Below are positions 6,202 to 13,231 of a stretch of 22,082 nt of DNA, one piece after another; within the stretch, counting starts at the first letter, position 1; each line of letters begins with the position of its first letter. Source of the stretch: SXRF01 sp964624555 (GTDB lineage Bacteria; Pseudomonadota; Alphaproteobacteria; Rickettsiales; SXRF01); the NCBI GenBank assembly GCA_964624555.1, contig CAZUXB010000035.1, forward strand, positions 1 to 22,082, given 5' to 3'. The position numbers were made by a program, and so were the translations under genes. The notes below the pieces were generated by a model. The model did no database searches and was not told where the DNA came from. It was given only the letters and a program-made list of their open reading frames with translations.

Positions 6202-8271
6202 ATGGTTAAATTTATCAAAGCGCCGTTGTGGTTCAGCAATACTGGCCTTTTCCTGTTGTGTGGCCAGTTATTCTTGTTTATTTTCTGCCTTTATCCTTTC
6301 CAGTCCGGCACTTGGTTCAACACCGAACCGGCGATGGTTGCGCTTTTCTGCTTCGCAGCAATTGACTCTATCTGGCTGGCATTAGCTATAGGCAAAGGCT
6401 GGCTTACTCTGGAAACACCTCTGCACCCGTTGGTATACGGCCTGCTGGCGTGGGCTCTGTGGCAGTTCGTGGGACTCACTACGATTGGCAACCCGGTGCA
6501 TTCCTGGCTGGGTATTCCTCAGACCGGAGAGGGCGGCGCATGGCATGTCATGCTGGCAGTTATGGTATTTTTTACGATGCCATTATGGCAGGTCGCTGCC
6601 TACCGGGGGCCAATATTGCTTTGTGGTTTTACAAGCCTGTGCGCGATGGCCTACCTGCAATACGACCCCAGCCAATTCTGCAAACTTTATACTCCCCAAC
6701 AAGACACCAGACTGATCCCGAACAATTTTTCTGATTACCTGCCTTTTATCGGCGGATGGCTATGGATAGCATTCGCCAGTACCCCATACCTGCATACTCC
6801 AGGCCGCTACCTCGCCATGATTTTTATAACTTCACTGGTTCTTTTCACCAGCCAATCTATGACTTCGCAGATAATTCTCTACCCAGTTATTATTGGCACC
6901 AGTATTATATTTTTCCTGCAACTTATCGGCAAAACCCCACGCTTCTTTTATCCGTCCAGGATGTGGCGGGTACTGGCAGTTGCGGGCCTGATCCTGCCCC
7001 TGTACTGGACATTTATTCCCCTTAATCATGAGCTACTGCCCTGCCAGAATACTTCCATAGCGATACGCAAGATCATAAATGAAGTATCGCTTTCGACCTT
7101 GGCGCATGAACCAGGACGACTGCTTACCGGCAATGGCTGGGGCAATTTCAAGGACGACATGTACCGTTACGGGCTGGTGGGTAGCGTGCATATTTTCAAG
7201 GATGGCATTTTTTCACCAAATTTTGTCTGGTCGAACGGTAACATTTTCCACCCACACAATCAGCCAATGGCTGCCCTGCTTGCGCTTGGTGTTGTCGGTT
7301 TTATCATATTCATATCGCTACCACTGCTTGCACTTATGCCACTGCGCCGAAGCCTGTTCTGGTGGTGTGCGCCGATGCTTATTGGCCTGAATGCAATAGG
7401 CATTATGTGGTTTACCCTGCCACAGATATTGCCGTTCCAGGCATTAGGTCTGGCGGCATTGTGCGCCGGGCGCAAAACACCTGTCAATTCCTTCTCCCTC
7501 TGGGAGAAGGTTAGGATGAGGGCTTTTTCTGTTCCTGTATCAGCCCTCACCCCGCCCTCTCCCAAAGGGAGAGGGAGAAGTAATGATATTCCGCAATGGC
7601 TTTGTATACTCTGCCTGATACTGGCGGTTACTTTTGCAGCAAGCAGTATACGACAAATAAATATGATAAATTACGGTGAACGGCTGAAAAACATCATGAA
7701 CGAAGAACCTGACACACCGGGAATCATCGAATTCATTGCAGGCGATATTGCCAGCGGCGGTGCAAGGATGGTGCAGGGAATATTATATTTCAGTAACAAT
7801 ATTGCTGCAAAANNNNNNNNNNAACCACGTGACCGCGACTGGTATAGAATTTTTCTGGAGGTAGCACATCAGGCAGCAACATCCGCCTATGCCAGCATGG
7901 AAACGGTCAAGCTGGAGGTTGAACTTTCCATGATGCTGTTCCGCCTGCCGAACACTTCACCGCTTGATGAATTGAAGCCGCAGGTCAAGGCAATGCTGGT
8001 AGATTCCATACTGCGCTTAAGCGCAAAAGCACCTGAGCGCGAAGATGCCATCGCCTTTTTCCTGATGAGCCTGGATGGTTTTACAGGTGGCGATAAAGCG
8101 CAGCAAAAAGAAATTTTGGAAAGCATATTGAAAGTTGCGCCTAACCACCGCAGCGCACTATGGCTGCTTGGCACTATGGAAAATAACAGCGAAATGAAGA
8201 AAAGCGCTGTCCAGCTTGGCGTTGACAAAGTATATCCGGTCAGCGACAGCGAACTTGCCGCTTACAGGTAG
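6202..8271 (+). CDS. O-antigen ligase/polymerase-like multi-spanning membrane protein
   Basis: About eleven to twelve hydrophobic segments fill residues 1-485, followed by a soluble C-terminal helical tail. The segment GNGWGNF, then HPHNQ at 350-354, followed directly by a membrane helix (MAALLALGVVGFIIFISLP), is the pattern of the WaaL/Wzy family. These proteins transfer or polymerise undecaprenol-linked glycans at the periplasmic face of the inner membrane. Residues about 431-460 come from a palindromic repeat inserted in frame. The last 110 residues have alternating helices and a VAPNHRSALWLLG segment like a TPR unit. A 10-base N gap interrupts codons around residue 538, so the true length is uncertain. 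No glycan synthesis genes are next to it, so the substrate is unknown. ATG 6202 has only a weak ribosome site. It ends 4 bases before the stop of the opposing chemotaxis gene. Confidence 0.75.
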   Translation: MVKFIKAPLWFSNTGLFLLCGQLFLFIFCLYPFQSGTWFNTEPAMVALFCFAAIDSIWLALAIGKGWLTLETPLHPLVYGLLAWALWQFVGLTTIGNPVHSWLGIPQTGEGGAWHVMLAVMVFFTMPLWQVAAYRGPILLCGFTSLCAMAYLQYDPSQFCKLYTPQQDTRLIPNNFSDYLPFIGGWLWIAFASTPYLHTPGRYLAMIFITSLVLFTSQSMTSQIILYPVIIGTSIIFFLQLIGKTPRFFYPSRMWRVLAVAGLILPLYWTFIPLNHELLPCQNTSIAIRKIINEVSLSTLAHEPGRLLTGNGWGNFKDDMYRYGLVGSVHIFKDGIFSPNFVWSNGNIFHPHNQPMAALLALGVVGFIIFISLPLLALMPLRRSLFWWCAPMLIGLNAIGIMWFTLPQILPFQALGLAALCAGRKTPVNSFSLWEKVRMRAFSVPVSALTPPSPKGRGRSNDIPQWLCILCLILAVTFAASSIRQINMINYGERLKNIMNEEPDTPGIIEFIAGDIASGGARMVQGILYFSNNIAAKXXXXPRDRDWYRIFLEVAHQAATSAYASMETVKLEVELSMMLFRLPNTSPLDELKPQVKAMLVDSILRLSAKAPEREDAIAFFLMSLDGFTGGDKAQQKEILESILKVAPNHRSALWLLGTMENNSEMKKSAVQLGVDKVYPVSDSELAAYR
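7491..7580. repeat. Palindromic repeat element inserted in frame in a coding sequence
   Basis: Left arm 7491-7523 and right arm 7543-7580 are imperfect inverted copies around a 19-base loop. Each arm also contains its own short palindrome (TTCTCCCTCTGGGAGAA; CCCTCTCCCAAAGGGAGAGGG split over 7555-7575). The block is rich in CCCTC/GAGGG, as in widely dispersed proteobacterial palindromic elements. Its translation includes LTPPSPKGRGR, a peptide I know as typical of such elements read through in frame. The host reading frame stays open through all 90 bases. Confidence 0.75.
7813..7822. other. Assembly gap of ten N
   Basis: Ten consecutive N occur inside the ligase-like gene. Ten is a conventional placeholder, so the true gap length is unknown. 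The frame is open on both sides, but continuity is assumed rather than shown. Confidence 0.99.
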
Positions 8272-8275
8272 AAAT

Positions 8276-9787
8276 TTATTTTAACAGTATCTTCATTTCC
8301 ATGTTAAGTTTTTCCGACTGTTCGGAAAGCATCCTGGCGGCTTCCTGAACCTGCTTGGTCGAATCATCGGCCTGCTTGGTGGCTTTGGCTATACCCGACA
8401 CGTTGCTGGTCACATCAGCCACGCCGGAAGATGCGGTCTGCATGTTCGCTGATATCTCCCTTGTTACCGCAGTCTGTTCTTCCACCGCACTGGCCACCCC
8501 GGAAACATACTGGCTGACTTCATGGATAGATTTTTTAATTTCTTCAAGAGCTGTGATAACTTCCCTGGAAACATTCTGCATATTGCCAATCTCTTTGGCA
8601 ATTTCTTCGGTAGCTTTGGTGGTCTGGGTAGCAAGGTTCTTCACTTCACTGGCGACAACGGCAAAACCTTTACCCGCCTCACCTGCCCTTGCCGATTCAA
8701 TGGTAGCATTAAGCGCCAGCAGGTTTATCTGTCCGGCTATATTCTGTATCAACTCAACTATATTGCCCATGGCATTGGCAGCAGTATCGAGGCTGTGGGC
8801 AGCACTGTCGGCAGTGTTTGCCCTTTCCACCACATCTTCCACGGCGCTTTTTGATTTCACCATATTGGCGGAAATTTCCTTGACCGATGCGTTCATCTCC
8901 TCGGCGGCGGAAGCTACCGACTGGACATTGGACGATGTCTGGAGCGCTGCACTGGAAGCACTTGCTGACTGCTGGTTGGCCACAGATATGAAACCACCCA
9001 TGGCTTCTGAATTATGGTGCAGTTCAGTAGAGGCAGCAGCAACAGCATTGGCTATCTGCTGCACATTTTCCGCTATTTTCACCTGGGTTGATACTACACT
9101 CCATGATACCATCGGGCCAAGATAGGAACCCTGGCTATCAACGATAGCAGCTACATTCAGCTCCAGCCACTCCGGACCGACTTTTATCTTGGCACGGTGC
9201 GGTAAATTTTTTGGGTCAGCCAGCAGCTTGCGCTGGTGTTCAGGATGTTTATGGAAAATATCAATATTGGAGCCAAGCACTTTGTCGGCCTTGACTGGCA
9301 GGTATTGTTCGATGGAACGCAAAGTATCAACGCTGGTTTTGTTCACGAAAACTATATCGAAAGTTTGTGGATCACACATCATGACGTTGATTGGCATATT
9401 GTCGACCATGCGTTTCAGGCGCTCCATCATGGTGACAACTGTCCACGTTAACATCATTGCCCCCTTGCCGCCAAGGCCACCTGGCAACTGCATTATCTGG
9501 AGATCGAGGAATTCCTTACCCAGCCTTATTATTGCGGAATGGGGCAAATTGGACGGATTGCCGAGCAGTGTCCTCTGGTGCTCCGGTTTTTTATGGAATA
9601 TGTCGATGCACTGTCCGACAATATTATTGCCGGTAATTCCCGTTGGCAGTAATGAGGACAGGCTATTAAGCGTATCCTTACTTTTCTGGTTGGCATAAGT
9701 TATCTTGAAGCTGCTGGCATCGCACAGCAGTACGTTGATAGGCATTAATTCAACCATTTTTTTGAAGGTAGATGTAGTTAGCGACAT
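8276..9787 (-). CDS. Soluble methyl-accepting chemotaxis protein with two PAS-like domains
   Basis: The 503-aa receptor has two related N-terminal sensor units. Unit 1 (about 8-120) contains MPINVLLCDASSFKITYAN and IDIFHKKPEHQRTLL. Unit 2 (about 128-235) repeats these as MPINVMMCDPQTFDIVFVN and IDIFHKHPEHQRKLL, so they arose by duplication. The C-terminal half is a standard signalling coiled coil, with the hairpin tip NLLALNATIESARAGEAGKGFAVVASEVKNLA that contacts CheA and CheW. There is no transmembrane helix, so it should act in the cytoplasm and sense an internal signal such as redox state or a bound cofactor. I chose ATG at 9785-9787 because AGGAG lies 7 bases upstream. The longer reading to 9901 adds an implausible, promoter-like AT-rich stretch. 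No che genes are nearby. Confidence 0.9.
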   Translation of the reverse strand: MSLTTSTFKKMVELMPINVLLCDASSFKITYANQKSKDTLNSLSSLLPTGITGNNIVGQCIDIFHKKPEHQRTLLGNPSNLPHSAIIRLGKEFLDLQIMQLPGGLGGKGAMMLTWTVVTMMERLKRMVDNMPINVMMCDPQTFDIVFVNKTSVDTLRSIEQYLPVKADKVLGSNIDIFHKHPEHQRKLLADPKNLPHRAKIKVGPEWLELNVAAIVDSQGSYLGPMVSWSVVSTQVKIAENVQQIANAVAAASTELHHNSEAMGGFISVANQQSASASSAALQTSSNVQSVASAAEEMNASVKEISANMVKSKSAVEDVVERANTADSAAHSLDTAANAMGNIVELIQNIAGQINLLALNATIESARAGEAGKGFAVVASEVKNLATQTTKATEEIAKEIGNMQNVSREVITALEEIKKSIHEVSQYVSGVASAVEEQTAVTREISANMQTASSGVADVTSNVSGIAKATKQADDSTKQVQEAARMLSEQSEKLNMEMKILLK

Positions 9788-9902
9788 AATTAATCTCCTG
9801 TCCCGCATTGTGTACTCATGCCCCAATGGAGCTGACGCAACACTATAAACTACAAAATATATTCGGCACAATAAATAGTTGTAAAAAAATATTTTGCACA
9901 AC

Positions 9903-9920
9903 GTAACAGTTGTAACAGTT
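9903..9920. repeat. Tandem 9-base repeat upstream of the chemotaxis gene
   Basis: GTAACAGTT occurs twice with no spacer (9903-9911, 9912-9920). It lies between the chemotaxis gene start and the gcdH stop, about 115 bases upstream of the chemotaxis ATG. It could be a regulator binding site. Confidence 0.4.
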
Positions 9921-9947
9921 ACTAAATGTCAGTTCGGAAAAATTAAT

Positions 9948-11138
9948 TTATTCGGATTTAAAAGCCTGTAAACCGGTTATCGCTTTACCGATAATCAACG
10001 CATGGATGTCATGCGTACCTTCATAGGTATTCACACTTTCCAAATTCATCAGGTGGCGGATGACATGATATTCATCGGAGATACCGTTACCGCCATGTAT
10101 ATCACGCGATACGCGGGCAATATCCAGTGCCTTGCCTGCCGAGTTGCGCTTTATGATCGAGATCATTTCCGGCACAACTTTATTTTCGTCCATCAGCCTG
10201 CCCACGCGTAAACAAGCCTGCAAACCGAGCGCAATATCAGTAAGCATGTCGGCAAGTTTTTTCTGGATAAGCTGGTTAGCAGCGAGTGGTTTGCCGAACT
10301 GCACACGCTCCAGCGCATAACGGCGCGCAGCCTCATAGCAGAATTCGGCAGCGCCAAGCGCGCCCCAGCCAATGCCGTAACGGGCTTTGTTAAGGCAGGA
10401 GAATGGCGATTTTATTCCGCCGCTTTCGGGCAGGATGCTATCCTCGGGAGCGGCCACATCTTCCATGACTATCATCCCGGTGGCCGACGCGCGCAGGGAA
10501 AATTTCCCTTGCAGTTTCGGGGCAGAAAGACCTTTCATTCCCCTATCAAGGATAAAACCTTTGATAGTGCCATCAGGAATTTTACTATCACCAAAAACTT
10601 TGGCCCAGACAATGAACACATCGGCCACTGGCGAGTTGGTGATCCAGTTTTTTGAACCGCTCAGTACATAACCATCAGCAGTTTTTTTGGCGCGTGTTTC
10701 CATGGATGACGGATCGGAACCGTGGTTCGGTTCGGTAAGCCCGAAACAGCCAATAAGTTCACCGCTGGCGAGTTTGGGCAAATATTTATTTTTCTGCGCT
10801 TCGCTACCAAAAATATATATAGGATGCATCACTAAACTAGATTGCACGGAAAGCGCGCTACGGTAACCGGAATCTACCCACTCCACTTCCTTGCATATCA
10901 AACCGGCGGCAACGTTGCTGGCACCCGCGCAACCATAGCCTTTTATAGTCGCACCGAATAAACCCAGCGCACCCATTTCGCGCATGATTTCTGCATCAAA
11001 ACGTTCCTGGCGGTTAGCCTCCAAGATGCGCGGCATCAGCTTGTCGCGGGCATATGCGCGCGCGCTGTCAGCCACCATGCGTTCATCATCGGTAAGTTGC
11101 TCGGAAAGCAAAAACGGGTCTTCGTATGAAAATGTCAT
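9948..11138 (-). CDS. gcdH: Glutaryl-CoA dehydrogenase
   Basis: This is a 396-aa FAD acyl-CoA dehydrogenase that oxidatively decarboxylates glutaryl-CoA to crotonyl-CoA in lysine and tryptophan breakdown. It is strikingly close to human GCDH. GPTIKGYGCAG-like GATIKGYGCAG, VDSGYRSALSVQSSLVMHPI, GCFGLTEPNHGSDPSSMETRA, QGKFSLRASATGMI, NQLIQKKLADMLT and GGNGISDEYHVIRH are all present. The catalytic base is Glu373 in NTYEGTHD, and Arg93 in GYRSA corresponds to the substrate-carboxylate-binding arginine. ATG 11136-11138 has no Shine-Dalgarno site. Instead a TATAAT lies 7 bases upstream, suggesting a leaderless transcript. It is divergent from the toxin-like locus. The gene is complete and intact. 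Confidence 0.96.
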   Translation of the reverse strand: MTFSYEDPFLLSEQLTDDERMVADSARAYARDKLMPRILEANRQERFDAEIMREMGALGLFGATIKGYGCAGASNVAAGLICKEVEWVDSGYRSALSVQSSLVMHPIYIFGSEAQKNKYLPKLASGELIGCFGLTEPNHGSDPSSMETRAKKTADGYVLSGSKNWITNSPVADVFIVWAKVFGDSKIPDGTIKGFILDRGMKGLSAPKLQGKFSLRASATGMIVMEDVAAPEDSILPESGGIKSPFSCLNKARYGIGWGALGAAEFCYEAARRYALERVQFGKPLAANQLIQKKLADMLTDIALGLQACLRVGRLMDENKVVPEMISIIKRNSAGKALDIARVSRDIHGGNGISDEYHVIRHLMNLESVNTYEGTHDIHALIIGKAITGLQAFKSE

Positions 11139-11145
11139 GGCAGCT

Positions 11146-11175
11146 ATTATAACGGAAAGAAAAATATAAATACAA
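11146..11175 (-). promoter_or_regulatory. Possible promoter giving a leaderless gcdH mRNA
   Basis: On the minus strand TTGTAT (11175-11170) and a perfect TATAAT (11151-11146) are 18 bases apart. Only seven bases separate the -10 from the gcdH ATG at 11138, so transcription should begin at or next to the A of the start codon. This agrees with the absence of a ribosome site. Confidence 0.5.
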
Positions 11176-11202
11176 CAAATTTAGCCACTTCCATGACAAT
11201 AA

Positions 11203-11230
11203 CTCCTCGCCCTATTTTAAAGGCAAGGAG
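11203..11230 (+). promoter_or_regulatory. Hairpin that could hide the ribosome site of the toxin-like operon
   Basis: CTCCTCGCC (11203-11211) can pair with GGCAAGGAG (11222-11230) at eight of nine positions around a 10-base AT-rich loop. The right arm contains the strong AAGGAG ribosome site of the gene starting at 11236. If the mRNA begins upstream of 11203, folding would block initiation. Confidence 0.4.
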
Positions 11231-11235
11231 AGAAT

Positions 11236-11865
11236 ATGAGTGGTTGGTACGCATATACTGGAGAATCCCTGATTTATGGACAGGGGCGATTGATAAAAAG
11301 AATCGTTGCTGACCAAAAGAAAGTGGGGGAGCTTCTTGTCGCTGCCCGCGAAAGTTATAAAACTCTTTCACCACGCATTAAAGTTTCTGAGATGGCATAC
11401 ATAGGCGCCGCTATTGCGCTGCTGGCTACACAGGAATTACCAAAAAGCTCTAAAGAAGTTACTGTCTTTTCCTCACTGAAACAAATTCTCAACCTATTTG
11501 ATGGGCTGGATATCGAACAGGTAGCGATCAATTTCCTCAACGGCAGAACGGTTAGCACCTACAGCGATATGGATATGGTAGCGCAAGGTTTTGCGAGTGG
11601 CGAGTTGCTATCCAAACCACTGGAACAAAGCCCGGAAATATTGAATAAACTACCCGGTATTATCGTATTTCTACTGGGTAAATCCAACGCCCAGCGTAAG
11701 GCCTTCAGTAATTACCTGCGTAAAGGCATCCCGCCAAGACTTAGCAACAATGATTACACAGAAATTTTTGCCACGCTAGTTTTGCCCGCGATATACGGCT
11801 GGAAAAAATGTTGCGCAAGCAACATAAAACTCTGGTGCTTACGCCTGATGAACAGATACAGCTGA
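11236..11865 (+). CDS. Unknown protein, N-terminal part of the MuF-like toxin locus
   Basis: I do not recognise a family in this 209-aa reading frame. It has a strong AAGGAG ribosome site 5 bases before ATG 11236. It is mostly helical, with moderately hydrophobic segments at YIGAAIALLATQ (about 55-66) and LPGIIVFLLGKS (about 138-149), but no signal peptide. The last 18 residues, after Trp189-Lys-Lys, become Cys/Trp-rich and unlike the rest. At that exact point a run of six A (11803-11808) leads into the next frame at ATG 11808. One extra A would fuse the two frames into a single protein of about 540 aa. I therefore suspect this is the N-terminal domain of a longer phage head-like or toxin-carrier protein, split by a real, programmed or sequencing frameshift. 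Confidence 0.7.
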   Translation: MSGWYAYTGESLIYGQGRLIKRIVADQKKVGELLVAARESYKTLSPRIKVSEMAYIGAAIALLATQELPKSSKEVTVFSSLKQILNLFDGLDIEQVAINFLNGRTVSTYSDMDMVAQGFASGELLSKPLEQSPEILNKLPGIIVFLLGKSNAQRKAFSNYLRKGIPPRLSNNDYTEIFATLVLPAIYGWKKCCASNIKLWCLRLMNRYS

Positions 11866-12857
11866 TCGAAAAGGCAATGGAGGATGCGCAGAGCGTTACC
11901 AAAAACGCAATTGATGAGCATTGGCAGGCGTTCCTGTCACAAATGCGCGATAAGCTAGGTGTAGAAAATATCCAGCTTGATGAGCCCAATATCCAATTAG
12001 ATATCGTAAAAAATACCCTGCAATATTTGAAGCGGCTGGATAGACTGGAGATGAGCCTGACCAGCGGCGATAGTGCTGGCAGTGCTGGAATAGACCTCCC
12101 TGCCCGCCTTGAGCTGGAGCAAACCCGCAATAACATACGCGTAAAACAAAGTATGGACGAGCAGCGCCAGCAGGAATTCGGGATAGAAAAATACATCTGG
12201 CATTGCAGCGACGAGGCCTGCTCCATCTGCGCACCCAATGACGAAAAGATATTTTCCTGGAGTGATGGTGATGGCCCCGGCGAAATCCACCCCAACTGCC
12301 AATGTTCGGCGGAGCCAGGCCCAGATGGTAACGGCGAGCCGGTAGACCATTCCACACGGGATATGATACTGGAAATTGCGCAGTTGCTGGCGTCATTGCT
12401 TCCAGCAGGAAGAGCCGTAAGGATAGGCATCGCCGCTGTCAGGGGATTGGGGAAAGTTGGTGACGCAATCATAAACAGCTCCCAGCGCGTTGAGCCGGAA
12501 TTACAACCCAAACTCCCACCGGAAAAGCCATCAGAGAGTCCTACAAATAAACCAAATATCACCAATAATATTGAAAATGAAAAATCTGCCGAAAAGATTG
12601 CAAATGGTCATGCATATGATAAACACGTTGAAAAAAAAGGTGAATTTCCTGAGATAAAAACAAGAGAAGATTTAAAAAACCATATTGAAGACGTGATGAA
12701 CAATCCTACAAAGACAAAGGATTTGGACAACGGACGAACAGGATACTGGGATAAAAAAACCGGTAGTGTCGTTATAGAAAACCCGAATGATCCAGATGGC
12801 GGAACAATTTTTAGACCAACAGATAGCGAGAATTATTTTAATAATATACTAAAATAA
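11808..12857 (+). CDS. MuF-like polymorphic toxin candidate
   Basis: This is a 349-aa multi-domain protein. Residues 1-130 are helical and charged. Residues 131-166 hold a Cys/His cluster: Cys133, Cys138, Cys141 (CSIC), then IHPNCQC with His161, Cys164 and Cys166. This is the signature of the Mu gpF/SPP1 gp7 (MuF) minor head fold. Residues 185-225 form a hydrophobic linker (ILEIAQLLASLLPAGRAVRI) like pre-toxin regions. A Pro/Asn-rich spacer (236-258) leads to a C-terminal domain at about 260-349 with HAYDKH (268-272 region), HIEDVMNNP, NGRTGYW, VVIENP and GGTIFRP. That domain resembles tips of Rhs/CdiA-type toxins and phage BECR-fold RNase domains, so nuclease activity is plausible but unproven. 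It overlaps the upstream frame by 58 bases and sits 11 bases before an immunity-like gene. The tip is far richer in AT than the rest. I am sure of the gene, moderately sure of the toxin call. Confidence 0.7.
   Translation: MLRKQHKTLVLTPDEQIQLIEKAMEDAQSVTKNAIDEHWQAFLSQMRDKLGVENIQLDEPNIQLDIVKNTLQYLKRLDRLEMSLTSGDSAGSAGIDLPARLELEQTRNNIRVKQSMDEQRQQEFGIEKYIWHCSDEACSICAPNDEKIFSWSDGDGPGEIHPNCQCSAEPGPDGNGEPVDHSTRDMILEIAQLLASLLPAGRAVRIGIAAVRGLGKVGDAIINSSQRVEPELQPKLPPEKPSESPTNKPNITNNIENEKSAEKIANGHAYDKHVEKKGEFPEIKTREDLKNHIEDVMNNPTKTKDLDNGRTGYWDKKTGSVVIENPNDPDGGTIFRPTDSENYFNNILK
12294..12529 (+). repeat. Direct repeat copy 1 (MuF end and pre-toxin linker)
   Basis: This 236-base segment encodes residues 163-241 of the MuF-like protein. 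It aligns without gaps to 13230-13465. By hand I count about 24 mismatches (about 90% identity), many at third codon positions. Confidence 0.9.
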
Positions 12858-12868
12858 AGAGAAATATT

Positions 12869-13231
12869 ATGGAAGTTATTAATATAGGAAACAAAGAAAT
12901 TACTCTGCTTCTGCCTAAAGAAGAATTAGGTATTTTACGTGCTGTATCCGTACACGTTTTATATGAATTTGCTATGACTTCAAATTACGATATATTTGCT
13001 TCCACAGGATGGAAAAAAACAGAAGCAGAAGCATTCTCTGAAAAATTACAAAAACATTATGAGATGATGGAAAAAAATAAAACTGAATATATTTTTTCCA
13101 GAAGAGAGCTTACTTTTATGGTCAAAATTATAGAAGATGCAGTGAGGGAAATTGATTGGGAGTTTCAAACCTTGACTGGTTACACCATCAAAGAGGCTCT
13201 GGCACTTAAAAACTCGCTTAAAACAATATAA
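12869..13231 (+). CDS. Candidate immunity protein for the MuF-like toxin
   Basis: This small 120-aa soluble protein is Glu/Lys-rich with no signal peptide or membrane helix, and I do not recognise a family. It follows the toxin-like gene by 11 bases with an AGAG ribosome site, so the two are co-transcribed. Its base composition is very AT-rich, matching the toxin tip (17 G/C in the 60 bases 13081-13140) and unlike the flanking linker copies. Its TAA stop is formed at the exact junction where the second linker copy begins: the last two A belong to the repeat. Position, size, shared composition and co-insertion with the tip argue for a cognate immunity protein that binds and neutralises the toxin in the cytoplasm. 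This is inferred from context, not from sequence family. Confidence 0.65.
   Translation: MEVINIGNKEITLLLPKEELGILRAVSVHVLYEFAMTSNYDIFASTGWKKTEAEAFSEKLQKHYEMMEKNKTEYIFSRRELTFMVKIIEDAVREIDWEFQTLTGYTIKEALALKNSLKTI

Noticed and set aside
8355..9125. 256-codon plus-strand open frame opposite the chemoreceptor signalling domain
   Set aside because: Ala/Ser/Thr-rich antisense of a coiled-coil coding region, with no independent start signals.
11741..12565. 274-codon minus-strand open frame over the toxin locus
   Set aside because: Ser/Cys-rich shadow. Its counterpart recurs opposite the second repeat copy (13046-13489) only because the coding strand is repeated there.
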